64,000 bases of DNA from Spirosoma rigui (GCF_002067135.1 NZ_CP020105.1:1240001-1304000), one strand, 5' to 3'; counted from the first letter of the stretch, positions 50,309 through 60,300 are shown. The notes: a model not told the origin generated them from the sequence alone. Made by a program: numbers and translations.

Positions 50309-50364
50309 CGCGGACTTCAATCTGCTTTTTGATGCTATATCAGCCAACTAAAGTCCGCATTACG
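50304..50364. repeat. Right REP/BIME-like element flanking the decayed transposase
   Basis: CGTAACGCGGACTT (50304-50317) and AAGTCCGCATTACG (50351-50364) pair at 13 of 14 positions. The first arm carries the same CGTAACGCGGAC core as the element at 6567-6625. The transposase stop codon lies inside it. It is the inverted partner of the repeat at 49617-49644. The rest of the gap to 50511 has no visible feature. Confidence 0.7.
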
Positions 50365-50511
50365 TCACATGGGCCCCGCTGGATTAATGCGTTTATAACC
50401 TAGAAATCATCCGAATTGATGACAAGTTGGCCAGGCCCAGACGCAAATCAGGATATAGTACGGGCTATGTTTCCGAAAAGGCGGTCCATTAAATTTCTCA
50501 TGCGTCGTTTA

Positions 50512-50565
50512 TTATAATACAAAATATAGATATAATTGCGCCATTATATAATAGTTGTATTATAA
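50512..50565 (+). promoter_or_regulatory. AT-rich inverted repeat upstream of the nucleotide-binding effector-like gene
   Basis: TTATAATACAA (50512-50522) and TTGTATTATAA (50555-50565) are a perfect 11-bp inverted repeat with a 32-nt spacer, 39 bp before the ATG at 50604. The stretch is almost pure A/T, unlike its surroundings, and probably contains the promoter and an operator. The boxes cannot be placed exactly. Confidence 0.45.
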
Positions 50566-50603
50566 AAACGGTAACCGCTTTTCCAGCTTCGCCAATCAAC
50601 CTT

Positions 50604-51368
50604 ATGACAAAACAGGAAAAAATACGAACCGATCGGCTCTTTCTGCTGCACGAATTCGTGAAAGATTATTTCACCAAATCCGATTGGATAAAAATTGGCT
50701 ACCTGACCGATAGCCTTGAATTAATTGAGGACCACCCGCGGCTGTTGCGTAGTCTGGATTTCGACGATGATGACTACGAAGGAAACAGTTTACAGGTATT
50801 GTCGAAATTGGTTAGCGAAAGCAACAGCAACCTGGTCGAAATAGAGCGCTTTGTCGAAGCCAAGAAGGCGAACCCGGTAAAGCCTGTTCGGGAATTCATC
50901 TCGACGGTGCAACCGCGCCAGCCTGAACGGGTTATCACGTTTGCACCCGACGTGTTCCGGCTGCCCGAGAAACCCGTCGAAACGAACGTACTGTCGGTGA
51001 TGATGCCGTTCGAGGGTAAGTTTTCGGGCACCTATGCGGCCATTCGCTCCGTATGCGCCAAACTCCGGATCGAGTGCCGCCGGGCCGATGATATCTGGGA
51101 TAACAGCATCCTGATTCAGGACGTATTCGAGTTGATTTTCACGTCACGCGCGGTCATCACGGACTTTACGGATCGGAATCCCAACGTGTTTTACGAAACC
51201 GGTGTAGCGCATACGCTCGGAAAACTGGTCATTCCCATTACGCAATCGGTGGGCGACATTCCGTTCGACCTGCGCCACCACCGGGCGTTAACGTACCTGC
51301 CCAACGCAGAGGGACTGGCAAAATTGGAGGCCGATCTGGAGAAAAAGCTGACGAAGGTGTTTAATTAG
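50604..51368 (+). CDS. Putative nucleotide-binding effector protein: helical N-domain plus TIR/deoxyribosyltransferase-like domain
   Basis: 254 residues. Residues 10-85 are helical (RLFLLHEFVKDYFTKSDWIKIGYL ... LQVLSKLVSESNSNLVEIERFVE), in size and pattern like a death-fold or effector-associated adaptor domain. After a Pro-rich linker, residues 127-252 form a flavodoxin-like domain: VLSVMMPFEG (131-138), ECRRADDIWDNSILIQDVFELI, and AVITDFTDRNPNVFYETGVAHTLGK with Asp187, Asn194 and Glu198. That signature is shared by nucleoside deoxyribosyltransferases and TIR-like nucleotide-cleaving proteins, where the Glu is catalytic. Such domains occur in bacterial immune effectors. It sits beside a decayed transposase in an AT-rich pocket. 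A role in nucleotide sensing or defence is inference. Confidence 0.7.
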   Translation: MTKQEKIRTDRLFLLHEFVKDYFTKSDWIKIGYLTDSLELIEDHPRLLRSLDFDDDDYEGNSLQVLSKLVSESNSNLVEIERFVEAKKANPVKPVREFISTVQPRQPERVITFAPDVFRLPEKPVETNVLSVMMPFEGKFSGTYAAIRSVCAKLRIECRRADDIWDNSILIQDVFELIFTSRAVITDFTDRNPNVFYETGVAHTLGKLVIPITQSVGDIPFDLRHHRALTYLPNAEGLAKLEADLEKKLTKVFN

Positions 51369-51399
51369 CACTTTGTTACGTTTCTTTTCCCGGCTTTTT

Positions 51400-52509
51400 G
51401 TGCAACAACAACGTCTCTTATCGCTCGATGCCTTTCGTGGTCTAACTGTTGCGGGTATGATACTGGTCAATAACCCCGGCGACTGGGCGCATATTTACGC
51501 GCCACTCGAACACGCGCCCTGGAACGGCTGGACCCCCACCGATCTCATTTTTCCGTTCTTTCTGTTCATTGTTGGCGTCTCTATTACGTTTGCGTTGGGT
51601 GGGAGTGGAGCCAATGGTCAGGGCATTATTGGCAAGATTGTGAAACGCAGCCTGACCCTGTTTTTGCTGGGCGTATTTCTTAGTTTCTTTCCGAAGTTCG
51701 ATATGACTACCGTGCGGATTCCGGGCGTGCTGCAACGAATTGCGCTGGTTTACCTGACCTGCTCGCTGCTCTTTCTGAAAACTACCCCCCGCCAGCAGTT
51801 GTACATATTGGTCAGCGTCCTCATTGGCTACTGGCTGCTGATGACCGTAGTGCCGGTGCCGGGTGTGGGCTATCCCAATCTCGAACCGACAACCAACCTC
51901 GCGGCCTGGGTCGACCGGGTCATCATAACCCCCGCCCACGTGTACAAAGCCACGAAGGTCTGGGACCCGGAGGGTTTGTTGAGTACACTACCAGCTGTAG
52001 GGACGGGTATTCTGGGCCTGCTAACCGGAACCTGGCTGCGCAGCAACCGACCTGCCACCGATAGAATAGCCTGGCTGTTTGCGGCTGGCTGCCTGGTAAC
52101 CCTGGCCGGCCTGGTCTGGGATGGGTTTTTCCCGATCAACAAATCGCTGTGGACCTCGTCATTTGTGCTGTTGGCGGGTGGTTTGGCCATGCTGGGCCTG
52201 GCACTGAGCTACTGGCTGATCGACGTAAAAGGGTACCGGAAAGGCGTGTTGCCGTTCGTGGCGTTTGGCGTTAATGCCATTACCGTCTTTTTCCTGTCGG
52301 GGCTGATTCCCCGGATGATGAACCTGATCAAGGTGAAGAACGGCACCGGGGCCACGGTGGGGCTGAAAGAATACCTGTACCAGACGTTCATTGCGCCACC
52401 TTTCACTAACCCCACCAACGCGTCGCTGGCTGGTGCCCTGACGTTTGTGCTGATCTGGTTTGTGATCCTGTGGTGGATGTATCGCAAAAACGTGATCGTT
52501 AAAGTGTGA
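51400..52509 (+). CDS. NagX-like membrane acyltransferase (DUF5009/HGSNAT family)
   Basis: 369 residues from a GTG at 51400, which gives the family N-terminus MQQQRLLSLDAFRGLTVAGMILVNNPGDW. A TTG at 51373 would add nine residues and lies 5 bp after the preceding stop. About ten membrane helices follow, with the conserved TPTDLIFPFFLFIVGVSITFAL and a final FVLIWFVILWWMYRKNVIVKV. The family resembles heparan-alpha-glucosaminide N-acetyltransferase and in bacteria is linked to transport or acylation of N-acetylglucosamine-type sugars. The nagB fusion gene 2 kb upstream fits loosely. The activity is not proven for bacterial members. Confidence 0.88.
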   Translation: MQQQRLLSLDAFRGLTVAGMILVNNPGDWAHIYAPLEHAPWNGWTPTDLIFPFFLFIVGVSITFALGGSGANGQGIIGKIVKRSLTLFLLGVFLSFFPKFDMTTVRIPGVLQRIALVYLTCSLLFLKTTPRQQLYILVSVLIGYWLLMTVVPVPGVGYPNLEPTTNLAAWVDRVIITPAHVYKATKVWDPEGLLSTLPAVGTGILGLLTGTWLRSNRPATDRIAWLFAAGCLVTLAGLVWDGFFPINKSLWTSSFVLLAGGLAMLGLALSYWLIDVKGYRKGVLPFVAFGVNAITVFFLSGLIPRMMNLIKVKNGTGATVGLKEYLYQTFIAPPFTNPTNASLAGALTFVLIWFVILWWMYRKNVIVKV

Positions 52510-52901
52510 TCCGGCATACCGACGATATCAAACAGCAGGTAGAACGTATCCTGAACTGGGGGCCATCGAAACACTGGCGGCAGCGCGATTTCACGCAATT
52601 GAGTGAACTGGTAGCTACCCGCACCGACGAACACGTCGACGCCCGCGATCTGCAGCTGTTCTGGCAGGTATCGTGGGCGTCGTCGCCGGCTATCCTGGAT
52701 GCGCTCGCCCATTTTGCGGACTATGACGACTGGGACGATTTTTGCCGCCGAAATGCGTATGGCGTTGTTGATACCGACGATGAAACCCGGCTCACGCACC
52801 TACCCGGCTGGGAAGTTCCCACGAAATGGGTCATTGTTATTTGTTGGCTATCCGTGGTAGCGTCGATATTGGTCGGGTTAGCCCTTTGTTTGAGTAAATA
52901 G
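52506..52901 (+). CDS. Hypothetical protein with C-terminal membrane anchor
   Basis: 131 residues from a GTG overlapping the preceding stop codon by 4 bp, which indicates translational coupling. The soluble part (1-105) is charged and Trp-rich (ILNWGPSKHWRQRDFTQLSELVATRT, FADYDDWDDFCRRNA); one helix (about 108-128, WVIVICWLSVVASILVGLAL) anchors the C-terminus. The N-terminal part resembles a small helical domain found before membrane anchors in Bacteroidota, but I do not recognise a family. Co-transcribed with the acyltransferase. Confidence 0.72.
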   Translation: MIRHTDDIKQQVERILNWGPSKHWRQRDFTQLSELVATRTDEHVDARDLQLFWQVSWASSPAILDALAHFADYDDWDDFCRRNAYGVVDTDDETRLTHLPGWEVPTKWVIVICWLSVVASILVGLALCLSK

Positions 52902-52998
52902 TATTCATAGTGCGACTATCCGTCCGGTTAATTGGCTAAACGTTTCGGCTGCACACAACGTTATCAACCTAGTAAAAACCACAACCTTAAACGACCGG

Positions 52999-55854
52999 AT
53001 GGTACGTTTCCCACTCGCGCTGAGCTTGCTGTTCTGCGCTTCCCTGGTACTGGCGCAACCCGCTGCCACCCCCAAACGCTCACCTGTAAAATCGGCCAAA
53101 CCGGCGGCAAAACCCGGTACGTCCCTCAATCAGCCCATTCCGCTCGATCCTAGCGTAAAAGTCGGGAAGTTGCCCAATGGTCTGACGTATTACATCCGGA
53201 AGAATACCGAACCGAAAAACCGGGCCGAACTGCGGCTGGTGATCCGGGCGGGGTCGGTGCTGGAAACCGACGCCCAGCAGGGACTGGCTCACTTCATGGA
53301 ACACATGGAGTTTAACGGCACCAAAAACTTCCCCAAAAATGAACTTGTCAACTTCCTGCAGTCGGCGGGGGTACGCTTCGGGGCCGATCTGAACGCCTAT
53401 ACCGGTTTCGACGAGACGGTCTACCAGTTGCCCGTCCCAACCGATTCGGCGAAGCTGTTCGAGCGGTCGTTTCAAATTCTGGAAGACTGGGCGCATAATG
53501 CCACCATCGACCCGGCCGAGATTGAGAAGGAGCGGGGTGTGGTGCTGGAAGAACGGCGGTTGGGACGCGGAGCTGGTCAGCGGATGCGTGACAAGTACTT
53601 TCCGGTGCTGCTCAATAACTCCCGCTACGCCAGCCGTTTGCCCATTGGTACCGAAGAAGTGCTGAAAACCTTCACCCCCGAAACCCTGCGGCAGTTTTAC
53701 AAAGACTGGTACCGCCCCGATCTGATGGCCGTTATTGCCGTAGGCGATTTCAACGTCAGCGAAGTGGAGGCTACCATTCGTCAGAAATTTGGTCGCATAC
53801 CCCCCGTTGCCAATCCGAAGCCCCGGACGGAGTACGACATCCCCGCTCATAAAGACACGAAGGTCATTATCGTGACCGATCCTGAGCAGCCAAATACGGT
53901 GGTGCAGGTAATTTACAAACGGCCCGAGATTAAAGAGCGTACCCTGAACGATTTGCGCGAAGGCATCAAGCGGGGGCTGTTCAACACCATGCTGGGCAAT
54001 CGGATTCAGGAGCTGACTCAACAGGCGAATCCGCCATTTTTGGGGGGCTACAGCAACTACAGCGACTTTTTGGGTAATGTCGACGCCTTTACATCCATTG
54101 CCGTCGCCAAGGAAGGGAACGTCGAGAAAGCGATCCGGGCGGTACTGGACGAAAACGCCCGCGTGAAACAGTTTGGCTTTACCCCAACCGAGCTGGCACG
54201 TGCCAAACAGGAATTTTATACCAGTGTGGAGCAGGCCTACAGCGAACGGGATAAAACCCGGTCGGCCAACTTCGTCAACGAGTACGTGCAGAACTTCACG
54301 GACAAGGAGCCCTACACGAGCATCGACTTCTATTTCAACTTCCTGAAGAAAGAGCAGGCGGGGATCACGCTGGCCGAGGTAAATGCCCTCGTTGATCAGT
54401 TTATCCGCAATGAGAACCGGGCCGTGATTGTGATGGCCCCCGAAAAGGATAAGAACAAGCTGCCCTCTGTGGAGCAGATTATTGGCTACGTCGACAATGC
54501 CGGTAAAGGGCTGACAGCCTACGAAGACAAAACCCTTGATGCCCCTCTGGTACCAACTCCGCCCACGCCATCCCCCGTTGCCAACGCGCGGGAGATCAAG
54601 GAGATTGGCGTAACGGAGTGGACACTTCGGAACGGTGTTCGGGTGGTGCTGAAGCCGACAAACTTCAAGAACGACCAGATTTTGTTCTCCGCCAGCAGCT
54701 TTGGCGGTACGTCACTTTATGATCTGAAAGATTTCCAGTCGGCCCGCTTCTCGTCGACATTGGCGGGGCTTGGTGGCACGGGAGCTTACAGCCAGGTTCA
54801 GCTGGGCAAATTCCTGTCGGGTAAACAAGTGAGCGTGTATCCGTACGTAAGCGAACTGAGCGAAGGTATCAACGGTAGCGCAGCTCCGAAGGATCTTGAA
54901 ACGGCGCTGCAGTTACTGTACAGCTATTTTACCCAGCCGCGTAAAGATGCGGATGTCGTAGCAGGTTTTCTCTCTAACCAGCGGAGTGCCCTGCAAAACC
55001 AGATCAACACGCCAACGCCCCAGCGCGTATTCCAGGATACCGTTGCCGTGACGCTGGGCAACGGCAACCCGCGCCGGTTACCGCTGCAGCCCGCCGATTT
55101 GGACAAAATCGACCTCGACCGCGCCCTGACAATCTACAAAGAGCGCTTTGCCAACGCGGGCGACTTTACTTTCTATTTCGTAGGTAACTTCAACGAAGCG
55201 ACGCTGAAACCGCTGGTCGAGAAGTATCTGGGCGGACTGCCGGCTACGGACAGGAAAGAAAAATTTGTAGATCTGGGTATCCGGGCTCCGCTGGGCGAAA
55301 TCAGCAAAACGGTCTACAAAGGTCTCGACCCTAAAGCGTCGGTGCAGCTCGTATACAGTGGTGACCTGACCTGGTCGCCGGAGACGACGACGCAGATCGA
55401 CGCGCTGGCCGAAGTGCTCGAAATCAAGCTCATTGAAAAGCTACGCGAAGAAGAAAGTGGCGTGTATGGCGTATCGGCTAATGGAGCTTACAGCAAGTTT
55501 CCGGTTCCGCGTTACACGTTCCGCATCAGCTTTGGCTGCGCTCCCGAAAATGTGGAGAAGCTTATTGCCAAAACGCAGGAACTCATCAACGAGTTGAAGC
55601 AGAAAGGCGCGGTACCAGCCGATATTGCCAAGTTTAAAGCCGAAACACAGCGCGAAACCGAATTGCAGGTGAAAGACAACCAGTTCTGGCTGGGCTATCT
55701 GCAAAGTCAGTATTACAATGGCGACGACCCAACCGAAGTCCTGCGCGAGCCCGAACTGCTGAAGAAAGTAACGGTAGAAAGCACAAAGGAGGCTGCCAAC
55801 ACCTACTTCGGAAAAAACTACATCCGGCTGGTGCTCATGCCGGAGAAGAAATAA
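52999..55854 (+). CDS. Secreted M16-family zinc metallopeptidase (two catalytic-like halves)
   Basis: 951 residues. A signal peptide (MVRFPLALSLLFCASLVLAQ) and a Pro/Lys-rich spacer precede the first M16 unit (about 50-500), whose inverted zinc motif HxxEH is HFMEHMEFNG, with the downstream Glu in ...EIEKERGVVLEERRLG. The second unit (about 530-950) lacks the HxxEH motif, as is normal for the inactive C-terminal half. The family (pitrilysin-like, PqqL group) degrades short peptides in the periplasm. Monocistronic, with a strong hairpin after the stop. Confidence 0.94.
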   Translation: MVRFPLALSLLFCASLVLAQPAATPKRSPVKSAKPAAKPGTSLNQPIPLDPSVKVGKLPNGLTYYIRKNTEPKNRAELRLVIRAGSVLETDAQQGLAHFMEHMEFNGTKNFPKNELVNFLQSAGVRFGADLNAYTGFDETVYQLPVPTDSAKLFERSFQILEDWAHNATIDPAEIEKERGVVLEERRLGRGAGQRMRDKYFPVLLNNSRYASRLPIGTEEVLKTFTPETLRQFYKDWYRPDLMAVIAVGDFNVSEVEATIRQKFGRIPPVANPKPRTEYDIPAHKDTKVIIVTDPEQPNTVVQVIYKRPEIKERTLNDLREGIKRGLFNTMLGNRIQELTQQANPPFLGGYSNYSDFLGNVDAFTSIAVAKEGNVEKAIRAVLDENARVKQFGFTPTELARAKQEFYTSVEQAYSERDKTRSANFVNEYVQNFTDKEPYTSIDFYFNFLKKEQAGITLAEVNALVDQFIRNENRAVIVMAPEKDKNKLPSVEQIIGYVDNAGKGLTAYEDKTLDAPLVPTPPTPSPVANAREIKEIGVTEWTLRNGVRVVLKPTNFKNDQILFSASSFGGTSLYDLKDFQSARFSSTLAGLGGTGAYSQVQLGKFLSGKQVSVYPYVSELSEGINGSAAPKDLETALQLLYSYFTQPRKDADVVAGFLSNQRSALQNQINTPTPQRVFQDTVAVTLGNGNPRRLPLQPADLDKIDLDRALTIYKERFANAGDFTFYFVGNFNEATLKPLVEKYLGGLPATDRKEKFVDLGIRAPLGEISKTVYKGLDPKASVQLVYSGDLTWSPETTTQIDALAEVLEIKLIEKLREEESGVYGVSANGAYSKFPVPRYTFRISFGCAPENVEKLIAKTQELINELKQKGAVPADIAKFKAETQRETELQVKDNQFWLGYLQSQYYNGDDPTEVLREPELLKKVTVESTKEAANTYFGKNYIRLVLMPEKK

Positions 55855-55873
55855 GTTGCTTGTTGCTTTTTGT

Positions 55874-55933
55874 GTCGCCAGGATCGGTTTGCTATTCATT
55901 CGCAGAAATGAACAGCAAACCGATCCTGGCGAC
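55874..55933 (+). terminator. Long hairpin terminator after the M16 peptidase gene
   Basis: Perfect 20-bp arms at 55874-55893 and 55914-55933 (outer GTCGCCAGGATC / GATCCTGGCGAC), continued after one mismatch by TTCATT/AATGAA inside, with a 6-nt loop. TTTTATTT follows. It starts 19 bp after the stop. Confidence 0.85.
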
Positions 55934-55954
55934 TTTTATTTGCTGGTGGATTAG

Positions 55955-56189
55955 GAGGCCGAGCCGGCATCTTTCAAAAACCTGGTGCAGTTAGCACTCT
56001 TCTTCAAAAACGCTTTACAGCAGAAAAATGAGCTGTTGACATAGGCATGGCTACGTGCCCGACTGAGGCAATACATCGCTGAAGACGTTGACTATGTCGC
56101 GCTCACTGATTGAGTATCGGGAGCATATCCTGACCGAAACTGACTTCCTGGTTGAAGTCAGAACAAGGCAAAGTAAATTCCGGAATTAG
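55955..56189 (+). pseudogene. Decayed small ORF
   Basis: Read as one unit, this stretch gives a coding-like helical product broken twice: EAEPASFKNLVQLALFF... with a TAG at 56042, then AWLRARLRQYIAEDVDYVALTD with a TGA at 56111, then a +1 shift into IEYREHILTETDFLVEV ending at a TAG at 56187. No start codon is obvious. It is probably a degraded gene of about 80 residues; the family is unknown. It includes a small hairpin CTGACTTC/GAAGTCAG (56140-56161). The gene-free stretch 55934-56282 contains nothing else I can support. Confidence 0.3.
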
Positions 56190-56282
56190 CATTTAAGGTC
56201 GGATAAGTCAGGGTTGGTTTGCAGGTCAGGGGTACCGACTTTTTATCTGGTCGAGCCCACATCGTAAAGGCCGTATGAACAC

Positions 56283-57161
56283 TCACTTCGTTGGAAACCC
56301 TACTCGCTTAAGGGTTTCGAATAACTGCCTGACTTCACCAAGGCGTTGGTCGCCGTTGAGGGCGAAATACCAGAACGTTTCCAGCTCACCGCGGTGCATA
56401 GCCTGATTCATGTCGCCACTCTGGGTCTTGTGTGATGCCTTGACCCAGTCGGCGACGATCATGTAACTGTGTTTGTTGTCTTCGCCGAAGCCGAATGACC
56501 GATCGAATGCAAAAACGGGTGCCATAGCGCTGATCCGGCTCTCCGGATAACCGGATAGCTCCGTAAATGAAAACGTATTCCCCTTATTTTGCGCCTGCCC
56601 GCCCAGGATGAGGGGCTTTTTTATGCCTTTGTAGCGTTGAACGGCCCGGAGTGCGCTCAGCGAAGCGGCTTTGTGGTGCGCGTGCTGACCCTCGTGCGGC
56701 AGGAGACAAAAGATATACTCATACTGCCCGCTGGCCAAGATGCTGTCCAGCCGTCTTTCGACGTAGCCGATGTTCCAGCGTTTGCCCTGCAGGTAGGGTG
56801 CTTCGTCGCGGTTGTAGAAGTCGTCGCGCTGGTCGAAAAAAAAGTAATTTTTGATGCCGATGATTTCGCCCGATGCCTTCATCTCCTTCTTCCGAAGGAT
56901 GGGCAGCTGTTTGCGACCCACCACCGAATCCAGCATGTTCATGCCAAAATAACTGGAAGCGACCATGCCGTTAAATCCGCCTGACGCATCGGTGAGCAGG
57001 GCCAGATCGGCCGAGCCGTTCATTTCGTGCGTAATCTTGAAAACCACAACCGGAAACATCGTTTCATCGTCGGGGTGAGCCGTTACGATCAGCACTTTTG
57101 GTCCCTGCGCCCGGGCAGTCAGGCCCAGAAACAGCAGATAGATGACGTAGCGTAGGGTCAT
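56283..57161 (-). CDS. Secreted PIG-L family deacetylase
   Basis: 292 residues. A signal peptide (MTLRYVIYLLFLGLTARAQG) is followed by the zinc-binding motif VLIVTAHPDDETMFPV (AHPDDE, about 25-36) and the third zinc ligand region LLPHEGQHAHHKAASL (about 157-172). The family removes N-acetyl groups from GlcNAc-type sugars. As an exported form it could act on polysaccharide or peptidoglycan-derived amino sugars, upstream of the cytoplasmic NagB/PIG-L enzyme at 47.6 kb. It is divergent from the hybrid two-component gene. Confidence 0.92.
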   Translation of the reverse strand: MTLRYVIYLLFLGLTARAQGPKVLIVTAHPDDETMFPVVVFKITHEMNGSADLALLTDASGGFNGMVASSYFGMNMLDSVVGRKQLPILRKKEMKASGEIIGIKNYFFFDQRDDFYNRDEAPYLQGKRWNIGYVERRLDSILASGQYEYIFCLLPHEGQHAHHKAASLSALRAVQRYKGIKKPLILGGQAQNKGNTFSFTELSGYPESRISAMAPVFAFDRSFGFGEDNKHSYMIVADWVKASHKTQSGDMNQAMHRGELETFWYFALNGDQRLGEVRQLFETLKRVGFPTK

Positions 57162-57187
57162 AGTCGTCGAGGGCTAATGATAATACA

Positions 57188-57264
57188 TATACGTAGTGGT
57201 TTCTGACAAAGGCCAGAGCCTGCAATAAATACCGGCTGGCTACCTGCTACTAAATTTACGTATA
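57188..57264. promoter_or_regulatory. Inverted repeat in the divergent PIG-L / hybrid sensor gap
   Basis: TATACGTA (57188-57195) and TACGTATA (57257-57264) are perfect 8-bp inverted copies, 61 bp apart, within the 170-bp divergent intergenic region. This is a candidate operator for a looping regulator, possibly the AraC output domain of the hybrid sensor. The short length means it could be chance. Confidence 0.3.
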
Positions 57265-57331
57265 CTAACCGGGCTGGTTAATTAATCAATTGTCTGTTTT
57301 TGTGTAGTTTAAAGGCCGCTAATCAGTATTT

Positions 57332-60300
57332 ATGCGCCTTTTCTACCTGCTCCTGTTTCTTCCACTGACACTTGCGGGCCAACCCAAAGGCTGGCAGGAA
57401 TTAACCATATCCGATGGCTTGTCGCAGGGAATGATTTTCGGGTTGAAACAGGACCGGAAGGGATTCATCTGGGTAGCTACCAAAGATGGTCTTAATCGCT
57501 ATGACGGGCATAACTTTACGGTATTTACCCACGATCCCTACAGCGATTTCAGCCTGTCGGACAACTACTGTTCGGCCCTGCACATCGACAGCCGGGGGCG
57601 GATCTGGGTGGGTACGATCAATCAGGGTCTGAATCTTTTCGACGACCGAACCCAGCGTTTTTACCACATCGCCATTCGGGACCAGGTATCGGACGATGCG
57701 GGTAACTACGAAATCCACCTGCTCACCGAAGACCCGGAAGGGAATATCTGGGTGGGTACCAACAAGGATAAACTGTTCAAGATTATCCTGCCCAGGGTTC
57801 TTCAAACGAACTTTCCGAATCAGGCGGACTTAACCAACCAGGTGCAGGTTGTCCAGATTGAACTGCCTCAGGACAAAACCAACAGCTATATCTATCATAT
57901 CAGTTTCCGGCCCAATGGTCAGGCTATTGTTGGGACAACGTATGGTTTTTTCTCATTCAACTGGCAGAAGCCCCGTAAAACGGTTCCTATGGAGCTGGCC
58001 GCTCGCCAACTGGGAGACTTCTATATGTTCTACAGCGACGTAAAGCACAATTTTCTGGCTGCTACAACGACCAGTAATATCGTATGCTGGCAGCAGGGCG
58101 TTCAGAAGATTATTCCCTTTCGGCGGAAGAACAACTTTAGCGTTAACCTGAAAGCCATTGACGAAAATACGCTGGCTATTGCTACGCCGGACCTGCTGTG
58201 GGTGATGTCGCCCGCCCAACTGTTCGCTCTGGATAGCCTGACGGCCCGCAACGCCTTTGCGCGTGTTCCACCCAATGTCTACACCGTAACGGATTTGATG
58301 ATGGACAAAACGGGCAACATCTGGCTTGGAACCGGTGGGTATGGCCTGCGCCGGTATAATCCGAAGATAAAACCTTTTCGGTCTTTTCTGGCCGACACCT
58401 CGTTGGGTAGCCTCTATATCGACCGCCAGAACCGGACCTACGTACGACACAAGTATGCCTACGACCAGCTCGACTGGTCGCACAATCGGCTGGTACCGTT
58501 TATACAGGGTGATCTGCCGGCCGCCGACAAACGACAGCGGCATATGATGCAGGACCGGCAGGGCAATTTCTGGGTGTCCAACGTTCATTTTGAAACGCAC
58601 GAGAACCGGTTGTTCAAGTTTTCGAGCGACTGGCGGCTCCTCAAAAAGTACCCGCTTCCCGATCAGGTAACGTTCGGGTTTTTCAACAACTGTACCTTCG
58701 AAGACAAAGCGGGTTATCTCTGGCTCGGCGCTACGAATGGTAACCTGCTCCGGTTCGACCCAAAAACTGAATCCTTCCGGGTGTTCAGCTTCCAGGCGCT
58801 GCTACCGCGCAATGGTGCCGAAATTTCGACCAACGCGCTGCATCAGGATCAGGCGGGCACGTTATGGATTGCAACCCAGCAGGGATTAGTTCGCGCCGAC
58901 CGTATCGCTGTAAAACCCATCTTTTCGCTGTATAAGAACGATAAAGCCAATCGCCGGAGCCTGAGTAATGATTTTGTATCCAGCCTGGCCGATGATCCCT
59001 ACGAACCTGGCCGGTACTTGTGGCTGGGCACGAAAGGGGGTGGGTTGGAACGGCTGGACAAAAAAAACGGCCGTTTCGAGCACTTTACCGAAGTACAAGG
59101 CCTGCCGAACAAAGTGGTGTATGGCATTCTGGTCGACGAGTCTAGAAACCTTTGGCTGAGTACCAACCGGGGACTTTCCCGGTATAACCCCAAAACCGGC
59201 ATATTCCGAAATTACACCAAAGCCGATGGATTGCAGGATGATGAATTCAATACGTCATCGTTTTATAAAAATGCGTCGGGTGAGTTGCTGTTCGGGGGGG
59301 TAAACGGACTAACTATTTTCCGGCCGTCGGAGATTACGCCAGCCAACGCGCAAATACCAGTGGTCAACCTGATTGGCCTTAAAGTCAACAACGAGGTGGT
59401 GAAGGTAGGCGGAGCCGATGGTATACTGGCGCAGGCTATCGAATATACCCGGTCCATCAAGTTGTCGCACACGCAAAACCTGCTGACGCTGGAGTTTGCC
59501 GTCATGGACTTCACGAATTCGGTTAAGAATCAGTATCGCTACCGGCTGGCGGGGGTTGATGATGATTGGGTAACCGCGGGTACCAATCGATTTGCCAACT
59601 ACGTCCAGCTGCCCGACGGCAATTACACCTTTCAGGTGGAAGGGTCGACTGATGGCGAGAGCTGGAGCCAGCCGACGGAACTGCAGATACGGGTACGTCC
59701 TCCGTTCTATCGCACCTGGTGGGCTTACCTGCTCTATCTGCTCGGGCTGGGTTTTCTGGCCTGGCAGCTGTACCGGTTTCAGAAACAGCGGTTACTGCTG
59801 CAGCAGCAAATAGAATTTGAGCAGAAAGAAGCCACGCGGCTGGCCGAACTGGACGCGCTCAAAACACAGTTCTTCGCCAACATATCCCACGAGTTTCGTA
59901 CGCCTTTGACATTGATCATGGGGCCCATTGAAGAAGCCATTCAGGATTACGCGGCCGATGTTCGCTTTCCCATGATACAGCGGAATGCCAACCGGTTGCT
60001 TGGCCTGATCAATCAACTGCTCGACCTGAGTAAGCTCGAAGCAGGCCAGCTCAAACCAGAGTCGGACCGGGGCGATATTGCACTGTTCTTCCGGGCGCTG
60101 GCCACGTCGTTTACGGCGCTGGCCGAAAGTCGCCAGATTCAGTTCTCATTCACGCAGAATGAATCAAACTTCCTGGCGGAATTTGACCGGGACAAGATGG
60201 AAAAAATCGTGACTAATCTGTTGTCCAACGCGTTCAAGTTTACCCCGGCGGGTAACCATGTTCGTATAGATGTTCAACTGGCTCCGCCCACGGCTGCCGA

